Origin: Legionellaceae bacterium
GTDB taxonomy: Bacteria > Pseudomonadota > Gammaproteobacteria > Legionellales > Legionellaceae
Assembly: GCA_030148065.1 (NCBI GenBank)
Contig: JASBUC010000045.1
Span: forward strand, 1 to 48,668
Reading direction: 5' to 3'
DNA: 48,668 nucleotides
Position numbers and translations under genes: made by a program. Of this stretch, positions 32,976 through 41,168 are shown in pieces. Position 1 is the first letter of the stretch. Each line of letters begins with the position of its first letter. Below the pieces are notes generated by a model, which did not search any database, was not told the DNA's origin, and saw only the letters and a list, made by a program, of their open reading frames with translations.

Positions 32976-33890
32976 ATGAATGATTTAGTAATAATGTACC
33001 ACTACGTGGGTGAGCGCCCTGACTGGAAAGGTATTGTCCCAATTAGCGTAAGCGATTTTGAGAAGCAAATAGATAAAATTGCTATGCACTATGATATTGT
33101 GTCCCCAGAGGACTTCAATAGGAAGTCAAGCAAAGCAAGATGTGTATTAAGCTTTGATGATGCAACTAAAGATCAGTACACAAATGCGTTTGATGTTCTA
33201 AAAAAGAAAGGCCTTCCTGCTTACTTTACGGTAATGTCAGGATATCTAACGGATAAGAAAGTTCCTGTCATGCACTTGGTTCACACCGTACTCTCTTTGT
33301 ACTCAGATAAGGAGATCTGGGCTAGTTTAAATAAGCAGCACACATTGATTGAGGTCGAATCCAAAAGCTTGTCTTGCTACCATTATGAGACTGATGTTAC
33401 AAGGCGTTGCAATAAATATGTTCTAAATTTCTTACTTGATGAAAGTCAGAGTAGAACCTTTCTTGAACCCTATGTTATTGACCATTTTGGTAGCATGAAG
33501 TGCTTTATTGAGGAGTTTTACATAACCAAGACTGAGTTTAGTGTGATGAGAGACAATGGGATGACTCTTGGCGTTCACTGTGTAGATCATCGTCCTTACT
33601 GTGGTGATCCTTGGCACTTTTATAAAAGAGAGATTAAGCCTTGTGAGGACTTCATTAAAAAGGAGCTAGGCTTAAAGCCTACTTGGTATACGCCAGCATT
33701 TGGTGGTGGCACGGAATATAAGAAAATGATTACAGAACTAAAGCCCATTCTTCTTGAAAGGGGCTATCAAGGTGGATTTACCACCTTACCCGGTTATAAT
33801 GAAGGGTTGCAAAATTTTTGGTTAAATCGTTATGACTGTTTTAAGCTTCCCTCATTCAAGAGTAGCAAGCTTGCAGCTGGATGCGTTTAA
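32976..33890 (+). CDS. Polysaccharide deacetylase (NodB-like)
   Basis: This 304-residue enzyme of the carbohydrate esterase 4 fold starts LVIMYHYVGERPD and contains LSFDDATKD near residue 60, the first metal/catalytic aspartate pair of NodB domains. GVHCVDHRPY (in place of the usual H-S/T-x3-H, with the histidines separated differently) and WYTPAFGGG follow. It has no signal peptide, so it acts in the cytosol, perhaps removing an N-acetyl or other N-acyl group from a sugar intermediate to free the amine for a new acyl group. The start is ATG 32976 rather than GTG 32973. Confidence 0.75.
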   Translation: MNDLVIMYHYVGERPDWKGIVPISVSDFEKQIDKIAMHYDIVSPEDFNRKSSKARCVLSFDDATKDQYTNAFDVLKKKGLPAYFTVMSGYLTDKKVPVMHLVHTVLSLYSDKEIWASLNKQHTLIEVESKSLSCYHYETDVTRRCNKYVLNFLLDESQSRTFLEPYVIDHFGSMKCFIEEFYITKTEFSVMRDNGMTLGVHCVDHRPYCGDPWHFYKREIKPCEDFIKKELGLKPTWYTPAFGGGTEYKKMITELKPILLERGYQGGFTTLPGYNEGLQNFWLNRYDCFKLPSFKSSKLAAGCV

Positions 33891-33902
33891 AAAAATCACA
33901 TC

Positions 33903-35855
33903 ATGACAGCTAAGAAAAAACTAATCGTTGATACACTCTGCTTAGATTCACTCTTTAGGCTAATCACAAAGCGAGCCTTTAAGAGATATGATGAGGTTAA
34001 ATACTGCAGGATTACAGCACTTGCAAAAAAAGCAATTGTATTTTTGCCTAACAAAGCACGAACTAGGCTAAATCAAATCACATCCTCGATGAACTCGACC
34101 TTTATCGATAATCTTTCTTTGTCCATTATTCATCATCAGTTACTCGATGAACTTATGAAAAACAGCACTCTGCATGCGAAGACAAAGTTTAGTAAGTTGC
34201 TAAATACATCTGAGCAAAAGTTAGAGGATTCCTTTAAGGCCTACTCTTGGAATTTTTTTAGATACCCTTCTGAGGCAGTTGTTTGGGCAAGGTATTTTAA
34301 CGCCGATGTTTTGTGCTCTTCATTAGAGCCAATGTCAAATGAGTGGAATATAAATGTATATTTTTACCAAAGAACAATAGACATCAGTAAAGTAATTCCT
34401 AGAAAGGGGTACTTACTTGACTCTGCCTTTGAAACCAAAAATTTGTTATTGCCAATTGCGGCACACCTTACAAACTACGTAGTAGCGTTAATTGTGGCTA
34501 TCTTTGTGAAAAATGTCCCACAAAACAAGATAGAGCAAAAAGACATAGCCGTACAAGTGATAAGAAACAAGGTTAACCCTTTGGCAAAAAGTGATTTGTT
34601 CTGGGCTAATAATGATGACTTACATAACCAGACCCTTTTAATAGCTAGTGGTAATTGTGAGTTAATAAACAAGGCTAAGAAATTAGCTTTTATCAACATA
34701 AGCAAAAATGTGCTGAAGCATTATAAAACTAAAAACCATTATTTACTAAACGCAAAGGTTTCAAAGTGTTATTTAAAAACGTTTACTCATTACTTGCGGA
34801 TGATTTTCCTGTCCCTGCGGTCTAAAAAGCGCTCAACGATAGTTTTCTGGTTAAATGATTTGTATTTATATAAAGCGGTGTTTGATGCAAATCAGACCAA
34901 AGTTTTTATTTCAAACAAAGAATACTTCAATGATGGCGCACTGTTTGCCTGTGAAATGAGCAATGTTGTTTATACAAGGGGCACCTGGTCAACCCATATG
35001 CGTCCCCACACTCATATAACATTGTTGGCTGACGTATTGTTTAGTTGGGGAAAGGCTACTTCTTACCCATATCGAAAATCCTCAAACAGAATTTCTAATA
35101 TTATTGAGTGTGGTTACATTGATGGTGCATTTATTAAACAGTGTCAAAGTAGTGCAGAGACTGAGTGGACAACGATGTTATTTTTTGATAATGCTAATGG
35201 TTTTGATGTAAGTAATGATCCTGCGGTGATTAAATTATGTTTTATGCTGATCGTTGAGCTATTAGAAAAACACAAAAAGCTAAAGGTGACTTATAAGCCA
35301 AAAAGTGGGGATTTTATAGAGATCGACAAAGCTAATGTTCGTGACTTAATTACGCCTTATATCAAGAAAGGACGATTTAAAGTATTAACCGGTGAAAAGA
35401 GCTATGACCATATGCCAGTTGAGCTGGCTGACAAAGTTGATTTGGTATTAGGGTATCCGATTAGTACGGCTGCAACAGAAACCATGATAGCGGGTGTGCC
35501 GTCCTTTCATTTAAATCTTACAGGACTTCGGGAACATTATTGGGAGAAAAATGGTTTTGATGAGGCTGTTTTCTATTCAATAGAAGAAGCAAAAGAGCGC
35601 TTGTCGAAGTACATTGAAAACCCTGAAAGCATCCCAAGACCAAGTAAGATGTTACTAAAAACAGTGAATCATTTTAATGATTATAAAGCCAAAGAGCGCA
35701 TGCAAAAATACATAGAGTTTTTATGTGAGGGTGAGGGGTTGTCAGTTAGTGAACGTGTTCAAAACGCGAATCAAAAATATTACCAGTTAGACATTGTCAA
35801 AAATGTTGGCAAGGCTGAAAAGCAAGAATGTGAGGGTGTTATTAATGCGCATTAA
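33903..35855 (+). CDS. Large putative glycosyltransferase, GT-B-like
   Basis: This 650-residue protein has no signal peptide. The N-terminal 300 residues are not recognised. The C-terminal part is GT-B-like: RISNIIECGYIDGAF, a TMLFFDNANGFD strand, LKVTYKPKSGDF, and DLVLGYPISTAATETMIAGVPSFHLN, a pattern where the Ser/Thr and Glu bind the nucleotide phosphate and ribose. A transferase or polymerase using one of the CMP- or NDP-sugars of the locus is likely. A related C-terminal pattern appears in the proteins at 37158 and 46550. It overlaps the next gene by 11 bases. Confidence 0.55.
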   Translation: MTAKKKLIVDTLCLDSLFRLITKRAFKRYDEVKYCRITALAKKAIVFLPNKARTRLNQITSSMNSTFIDNLSLSIIHHQLLDELMKNSTLHAKTKFSKLLNTSEQKLEDSFKAYSWNFFRYPSEAVVWARYFNADVLCSSLEPMSNEWNINVYFYQRTIDISKVIPRKGYLLDSAFETKNLLLPIAAHLTNYVVALIVAIFVKNVPQNKIEQKDIAVQVIRNKVNPLAKSDLFWANNDDLHNQTLLIASGNCELINKAKKLAFINISKNVLKHYKTKNHYLLNAKVSKCYLKTFTHYLRMIFLSLRSKKRSTIVFWLNDLYLYKAVFDANQTKVFISNKEYFNDGALFACEMSNVVYTRGTWSTHMRPHTHITLLADVLFSWGKATSYPYRKSSNRISNIIECGYIDGAFIKQCQSSAETEWTTMLFFDNANGFDVSNDPAVIKLCFMLIVELLEKHKKLKVTYKPKSGDFIEIDKANVRDLITPYIKKGRFKVLTGEKSYDHMPVELADKVDLVLGYPISTAATETMIAGVPSFHLNLTGLREHYWEKNGFDEAVFYSIEEAKERLSKYIENPESIPRPSKMLLKTVNHFNDYKAKERMQKYIEFLCEGEGLSVSERVQNANQKYYQLDIVKNVGKAEKQECEGVINAH

Positions 35856-36900
35856 TTATTTGGACTTAACAAAATTTACTTCAAGCCTTTTGGATAAGGT
35901 GGGGTTAGAGTCTTTCTCTAATGAGTCTGTTACTCGTGGCTTGTGTGAAGCATCTCTTCGAGGGGTGGACTCTCATGGCGTTCGGCTATTGCCACATTAT
36001 GTCAACTCTGCCTGCACTGGTCGTAAAAACCCAACGCCCAACTTTGAGTTTAAAAATAATTTTCCAACCATTGCCCATCTCGAAGCTGATAATGCTTTTG
36101 GGTTGGCAGCAGGCATGAAAGCGATTGATTATGGCATAGAGCTTGCCCATCAATTTGGCATGGGTGTGGTGGCTGTTAGTAACTCCAGTCATTGTGGCTC
36201 TATGGCCAGCATGGCCCTTCGTGCTGCTCGTGAAGGCTACATTGCCTTTGCTTTTACTCATGCCGATGCTTTGGTTCAATCTTATGGCTCTAGCCGAGCA
36301 TACTTTGGCACTAATCCTATTTGCATGGCGGCTCCCCGTGAGGGCATGGATCCTTATTGTCTTGACATGGCGCCTAGCCCCATTTCATGGAATAAGGTAT
36401 TAGCCCACCGCGCCAGTGGTGAGCCCTTGCCTGAAAACATTGTAGCCGATGAACATGGGCAGATGACCACCGATCCAGAGAAAGCGGCCATGCTCTTACC
36501 AATTGGTGGTTATAAAGGTTATGGCATTGCCTCTATGGTGGAAGTGTTATGTGGTGTCTATACCGGCATGGCTTTTGGGCGAGACATTCCTGCCATGTAT
36601 AAAGCACCGATGAATGAAACGCGAAATTTGGGCCAGTTTTATATGGTGATGAGAACAAATGGTTGCATTGACTCAATCGATTTTATGAGCCGCATGCGAG
36701 AAATGAGTATGCAAGTGAAAGCGGAACCAAAATCTGGAGAGAAAGATATTTTTCTTCCAGGGGATAAAGAAATCAAAACGGCTAAAGAGCGCTTAGAAAA
36801 GGGCATTCCACTTGATAAGGCAACTGTCATCGCTTTTGAGGAGCTCGCGAAAAACTATGGGGTTCCTTTGAACTTTCGTGAAGAAGAAAAAACATTATAG
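35845..36900 (+). CDS. Ldh-family NAD(P)-dependent 2-hydroxyacid dehydrogenase
   Basis: This 351-residue enzyme belongs to the malate/L-lactate (Ldh2/YlbC) family, unrelated to the common lactate and malate dehydrogenases. It has GVDSHGVRLLPHYV near residue 40, AVSNSSHCGSMA, FGTNPICMAAP and GGYKGYGIASMVEVLCG. Members interconvert 2-hydroxy and 2-keto acids or imines. A surface-sugar role, for example on a keto acid side group, is inferred only from context. The ATG at 35845 gives the correct family N-terminus, with GAGGG upstream. The gene stops one base before repeat block 4. Confidence 0.85.
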   Translation: MRINYLDLTKFTSSLLDKVGLESFSNESVTRGLCEASLRGVDSHGVRLLPHYVNSACTGRKNPTPNFEFKNNFPTIAHLEADNAFGLAAGMKAIDYGIELAHQFGMGVVAVSNSSHCGSMASMALRAAREGYIAFAFTHADALVQSYGSSRAYFGTNPICMAAPREGMDPYCLDMAPSPISWNKVLAHRASGEPLPENIVADEHGQMTTDPEKAAMLLPIGGYKGYGIASMVEVLCGVYTGMAFGRDIPAMYKAPMNETRNLGQFYMVMRTNGCIDSIDFMSRMREMSMQVKAEPKSGEKDIFLPGDKEIKTAKERLEKGIPLDKATVIAFEELAKNYGVPLNFREEEKTL

Positions 36901-37140
36901 ATGCGAGCAACCCACAAAGGCGTGGCCTTTGAAACAGTTGACACTAACATCTCTCAACTCTACGTTCTGTGAACATCCCCCCTATTCTACGTTCCGCGGC
37001 TTGTCCGCGGAATCCATGATTCAGAATAGTATGGTTCCCTCGGACAAGCCGAGGGACGTAGGGGTGTTAGTTAAGATATGGGACGTAGGATTTATTAGTT
37101 AGGAGGTGCGAGATGCTAGTAAATAGTAAATGGTAAATTG
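36901..37140. repeat. Intergenic repeat block 4 with heptad tail
   Basis: The block includes the triloop hairpin CAAAGGC-GTG-GCCTTTG at 36915-36931, GTTGACACTAACATC, the full 75-base unit at 36987-37061 (orientation as block 2), GGGACGTAGGATTTATTAG, and a heptad tail GATGCTA, GTAAATA, GTAAATG, GTAAATT at 37114-37138. No gene is present; a small open frame across it is repeat sequence. Confidence 0.87.
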
Positions 37141-37157
37141 AAAAGGTTAATTAGAGG

Positions 37158-39023
37158 GTGAGAAGTTTATTGCTTGTACATGATTGGCATGATGAGCTTC
37201 TGGATTATTATCAGGCCAGAGGGCGTGACTGTGTCATTCTTGCTTTGAGTGCCTCTGTGCAAGCAAGATTAAAGAAGTTTAGCGTTCCTTTTGAGACAAC
37301 GATTAAGTTCTTTACAAAAGACTCTCATCAATTGTTATTGGAGATGAGTAAGAAAATTGTAGGACGCCTACGTGACAGCTTTTTTCTCTCTGATGAGTTG
37401 GGTGTTCATGAGAGCTACGAGCGAACTTTTTTCTTTTATTTTCGCTTTCATTTGCATTATGTCTTACAGCATCTTGAGATTTTGCAGAATGCCTGCCAGA
37501 AAACGCCATTTGAAGAGTTGGTTCTCTTTGCAGATAGAAGGGATCATGTTACATACTCAAACGCAGAACTTTTAGTTCTGCTTTGCAGTGACTTTGCTAG
37601 GCATTATCAGAAAAACTTTCTGAAGGTCATAACCAATAAAAAAGAAAGTCGGAAAGGTATAAAAGCACTCTCAAGATCAATAAAAGAACATCTGTTCCCA
37701 CTGTTCTTAAATCACTATAAACGAAGATATAACAAGCATTCGACGTTTCTATTGCTAAGTAGTGCTAATAACTTTGCAAGGCTATCAAAAAAGATTGAAG
37801 CAAAAGGCCAAGGTAACAAGTCAATTTTTTTAAGTTATAAGAATAAACATCGAACTCGAGAGTTACTAACAGGAAAGACTTTTTATTTTCCAGACATCTT
37901 AAAAAGGCAGAGTAAAAAGAAGAAAGAGTCTTTTGAATTTGAGTTAACCAAATGTATTAAGCGCATGCAGTGCGCAGTACTAGATAAAGAACTCGTGGCA
38001 TTTCATGGCATCAACCTTCAATCCCTATTAGAGCGCATACTAAAGGAACGCATAAGCTCAAAATTAATGGAACTAAACCAACGAGTGTCTGCAATCAATG
38101 ATATTTTAGAGGCTCATGAGCCAAAAGCGTGTTTTGCACAACATGCGCTTGCAGAAGGACATGCTTTAGGTGAGCTCTGCCAACAAAAAAAGATTCCTGC
38201 TCTTTTGATTACTCATGGCTCTCACGTCTCTCACCAACAAGAAACTGCTGACATTGAATGGCAAGAACACGCACGAACCTTAGTGAATGCTAATTTTTCG
38301 CATGTGGCAGCACAAACGCCACTGTGCCAAACCTTTTTAAGAGACAGTGAGGATTTGCAATCACAGATTGTTTTATCAGGCCCTATTATTTTTGCAGGAA
38401 AATCAACTCTTACTGAGGAAAGAGACGCACTTCGTACGCGGCTCTATAAGGAGCACTCAAGGAAAAAAATTATTCTTCATGCGGGAACACCAAAAGATGA
38501 GAGCAGCATTCGTCCTTGGGTTTATGAAACGGTTGATGAATACATCCGAAACATTAATGATCTAATCGAGGTTACAAGTCACATAGAAAACACTCATCTA
38601 GCCATCCGCTTTCGAGCTCTACCAGGTCTGACAGAAGAGGATTTTAAAACGTTGCTAAAGCCGGGGGAACACTACTTGGTCTACAGCACAGGGTCGTTTG
38701 ATGAGTATTTACTAAGTTCTGATTTGTTGGTGAGCTACTCATCAACCACTATTGAAGAAGCGCTGTGTAATCAAGTTCCTGTGCTTCAGTATGATCCAGA
38801 TGGTAAGTACCATCATGTAAAAGAGCTACCCTTTGCAAACTCTAAAGAGAAGTTAAAAGAGCTATTAAGCGAAGAGTTAACTGAAAAATGCGAGCCTATG
38901 TGGCAGCAGTATCAGAATTTTAATGAGCATGCTGAAGATTGGTTGGAGATTGTTTTAAGATCCAAGATCCAAGGAACCCACAAAGGCATAGCCTTTGAAA
39001 TAGGTGACACTAACATACTCTAA
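37158..39023 (+). CDS. Large putative glycosyltransferase with repeat-derived C-terminus
   Basis: This 621-residue soluble protein starts at a GTG. The N-terminal half is not recognised. The second half looks GT-B-like: PALLITHGSHVSH near residue 350, VVLSGP-type and IILHAGTPKDE strands, then LLVSYSSTTIEEALCNQVPVLQYD near 545-565, a donor-binding pattern. The last 18 or so residues (SKIQGTHKGIAFEIGDTNIL) are encoded by repeat block 5 and resemble the end of the epimerase at 10660. The gene is a one-gene module bounded by two repeat blocks in the same orientation. Function within polysaccharide assembly is inferred. Confidence 0.5.
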   Translation: MRSLLLVHDWHDELLDYYQARGRDCVILALSASVQARLKKFSVPFETTIKFFTKDSHQLLLEMSKKIVGRLRDSFFLSDELGVHESYERTFFFYFRFHLHYVLQHLEILQNACQKTPFEELVLFADRRDHVTYSNAELLVLLCSDFARHYQKNFLKVITNKKESRKGIKALSRSIKEHLFPLFLNHYKRRYNKHSTFLLLSSANNFARLSKKIEAKGQGNKSIFLSYKNKHRTRELLTGKTFYFPDILKRQSKKKKESFEFELTKCIKRMQCAVLDKELVAFHGINLQSLLERILKERISSKLMELNQRVSAINDILEAHEPKACFAQHALAEGHALGELCQQKKIPALLITHGSHVSHQQETADIEWQEHARTLVNANFSHVAAQTPLCQTFLRDSEDLQSQIVLSGPIIFAGKSTLTEERDALRTRLYKEHSRKKIILHAGTPKDESSIRPWVYETVDEYIRNINDLIEVTSHIENTHLAIRFRALPGLTEEDFKTLLKPGEHYLVYSTGSFDEYLLSSDLLVSYSSTTIEEALCNQVPVLQYDPDGKYHHVKELPFANSKEKLKELLSEELTEKCEPMWQQYQNFNEHAEDWLEIVLRSKIQGTHKGIAFEIGDTNIL

Positions 39024-39276
39024 CCCACACTCTGTGGACACCCCACTATTCTACGTTCCGCGGAAATCCCCCAACCCTACGTTCCGCGGAAATCCCCCAA
39101 TCCTACGTTCCGCGGCTTGTCCGCGGAACCCATGGTTAAGAATAGTCTGGTTCCCTCGGACAAGCCGAGGGACGTAGGGGGGGGTAAGATATGGGACGTA
39201 GGGGGGGTAAGATATGGGATGTAGTGTTTGATAGTTACGAGATACGAGATGCTAGATGCTAGATGCGAGAAGTGAG
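38958..39276. repeat. Intergenic repeat block 5 with heptad tail
   Basis: The block starts inside the preceding gene (GATCCAAGATCCAAGG). It holds the triloop hairpin CAAAGGC-ATA-GCCTTTG at 38981-38997, GGTGACACTAACATAC, two truncated 26-base direct copies beginning CTACGTTCCGCGG at 39051 and 39077, and the full 75-base unit at 39103-39177. GACGTAGGG and TAAGATATGGGA then repeat twice. From 39241 come heptamers GATACGA, GATGCTA, GATGCTA, GATGCGA, GAAGTGA that run into the start codon of the next gene. Confidence 0.87.
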
Positions 39277-40446
39277 ATGAAAAAATTGTCAGTGGTGGTG
39301 ATTGGCACTGGGATGTATGTGACGGGGCGAGGCACAGATGGCTTTGGCACGATTATGCCGGCACTTTTAGAGTGGCAGCGCCAAACAGGTCAACTTTCCG
39401 AGGTTCATTTGGTGGGTACCAATGAAGCTCGTAGTCTTGAGGCAAACGAGAAAGTTCAAGAGCTACAAACGCGTATGGGGGTAAACCTAGCCGTTCAGGT
39501 TTACCCAAATACCGAGAGTGGGCAGATGGACTATCAAGCCCTGCTTCAAAAAGCGGACACACCACCCTGTGCCATTGTTTGTGTGCCAGATCATTTGCAC
39601 TATGAGGTCACCCGTCAGTGTTTAGAAAGTAATTGTCACTCGTTGGTGGTTAAACCATTAACCCCTACTCTTAAAGAGGCCTTAGATTTAACTGAGATTG
39701 CGAAAAGCCGAGGGCTCTATGGCATGGTTGAGTTTCATAAGCGTTGGGATAAGGCCAACCGCCTGCTAAGAGACCGCTTTCAAAGTGGTGAGCTAGGGGT
39801 GCCTTTGTCTTCCTTGGTCGAATACAGCCAACGAAAAATTGTGCCAAGCAAACTTTTTAAAGGTTGGTCAGACAAGAGCAATATCTTTCAATATTTAGGT
39901 GTGCACTATGTTGATGTTCTTCGCTTTGTCACCGGGGCAAAGCCTAAAAGAGTGATGGCAACTGGGCAAAAAAGTTGGTTGCAGGCAGAAGGAATAGACA
40001 CTTATGACGCCATTCAATGCATGATTGAGTGGCAGCTTGATAATGGTGTTTGCTTTAATCAGACACTCATTACTAATTGGATAGACCCAAACACCTCCAG
40101 TGCCATGTCGAATCAAAAGATTAATTTAATTGGAAGCCTTGGGCGCTTTGAGTCTGATCAAAAAAATCGTGGCCTAACGATTAATTGTGATAATAAACAG
40201 CTAGAGCAGCCAAACCCAGACTTTTGCATGCCCTTTGGCAAAATTGGTGCTACCGAGTGGCAGGGCTATGGCATTGATAGCATAAAAAGTTTCCTAAGTG
40301 ATGTATGTGCTCTTAATGAGAATCAAACCTCTCTCTCGAAACTAGAAAAAGAGCGACCAACCTTTCAGGAAGCCTTGATTTCCACTGCCGTGGTGGAAGC
40401 AGCAAACCGCAGTTTAGAACGAAACAGTGAATGGGTAATAGTATGA
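39277..40446 (+). CDS. Gfo/Idh/MocA family oxidoreductase
   Basis: This 389-residue NAD(P)-dependent sugar oxidoreductase has the Rossmann segment VVVIGTGMYVTGRG at the N-terminus, CVPDHLHYEVT, and the catalytic VVKPLTPTLKEA (K of the EKP/VKP motif). The second domain carries EFHKRWDKANR and a histidine-containing GVHYVDVLRF. It probably oxidises or reduces a hydroxyl of an activated or free sugar in the second keto-acid module. The ATG at 39277 is preferred; an ATG at 39256 in the repeat would add MLDARSE. It overlaps the next gene by ATGA. Confidence 0.83.
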   Translation: MKKLSVVVIGTGMYVTGRGTDGFGTIMPALLEWQRQTGQLSEVHLVGTNEARSLEANEKVQELQTRMGVNLAVQVYPNTESGQMDYQALLQKADTPPCAIVCVPDHLHYEVTRQCLESNCHSLVVKPLTPTLKEALDLTEIAKSRGLYGMVEFHKRWDKANRLLRDRFQSGELGVPLSSLVEYSQRKIVPSKLFKGWSDKSNIFQYLGVHYVDVLRFVTGAKPKRVMATGQKSWLQAEGIDTYDAIQCMIEWQLDNGVCFNQTLITNWIDPNTSSAMSNQKINLIGSLGRFESDQKNRGLTINCDNKQLEQPNPDFCMPFGKIGATEWQGYGIDSIKSFLSDVCALNENQTSLSKLEKERPTFQEALISTAVVEAANRSLERNSEWVIV

Positions 40447-41168
40447 GTCGAGCAAAAATTTATGCCATGATTCCTGCCAGAATGGGCAGTAACCGCTTAA
40501 AGAAAAAAAACCTTGCCTTGATTAATGGCCGGCCTATGGTTTCTTATGCCATAAATGCGGCCCTAGAATCAAAACAGTTCGACAGAGTGATTGTTAATTC
40601 TGAAGATGAAGCTTTTCGAGAGATTGCTAGAGAGTATGGAGCTGAATTTTATCATCGCCCTAAAGCATTAGGTTCTAGTGAGACCAAAAGTGATGATGTG
40701 GTTGCAGACTTTATCAAGGCTCACTCCGATGCCGAACTGGTTGCCTGGGTAAATCCAACCTCCCCGTTACAAACAGGGGCTGAAATATTATCAGTAGTCG
40801 ACTATTTTCTAAAAGAAGGCTTGGATTCACTAATTACTGTTGAGAAAAAGCAAGTGCATTGCCTGTATGAGGGACGTCCACTTAATTTTTCGATTGATGA
40901 TCAGTTTGCTAAGACACAAGACTTACATGCTCTCTACCCTTTTGTCTATTCCATCATGATGTGGCGAAGTAGCACCTTTCTATCCGATTACCAAGAGAGA
41001 GGCTCAGCCCTCTTTGCTGGCAAATTTGGAACCTTTGCCGTTAGTAAGTTAAGCTCTCTCATCATCAAGACAGAAGAAGACTTAAGGCTAGTTGATGCGG
41101 TTGCAAGAGGCTTACAAGCAATCGGACAGAGCCCTTTAAGCTATGATAAATTAGCCGAGAAACTATAA
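40443..41168 (+). CDS. Second CMP-sugar acid cytidylyltransferase, NeuA-like
   Basis: This 241-residue CTP transferase has IPARMGSNRLKKKNLALINGRP, LGSSETKSDDVVADF, WVNPTSPLQTG and a C-terminal KTEEDLRLVDAV. One basic residue of the usual GSKR loop is Asn here (GSNR). It differs clearly from the NeuA at 23986, so a second acid sugar is likely to be activated. ATG 40443 overlaps the previous TGA as ATGA; ATG 40431 would add four residues. Confidence 0.87.
   Translation: MSRAKIYAMIPARMGSNRLKKKNLALINGRPMVSYAINAALESKQFDRVIVNSEDEAFREIAREYGAEFYHRPKALGSSETKSDDVVADFIKAHSDAELVAWVNPTSPLQTGAEILSVVDYFLKEGLDSLITVEKKQVHCLYEGRPLNFSIDDQFAKTQDLHALYPFVYSIMMWRSSTFLSDYQERGSALFAGKFGTFAVSKLSSLIIKTEEDLRLVDAVARGLQAIGQSPLSYDKLAEKL

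Noticed and set aside
36878-37102. Open frame of 74 codons at the end of the Ldh-family gene
   Set aside because: It is a shadow of the dehydrogenase end plus repeat block 4; the hairpins explain the sequence.
10465-39177. 75-base units as insertion sequences or rho-independent terminators
   Set aside because: No transposase is encoded and no T-run follows the stems; they are better described as non-autonomous palindromic repeats.
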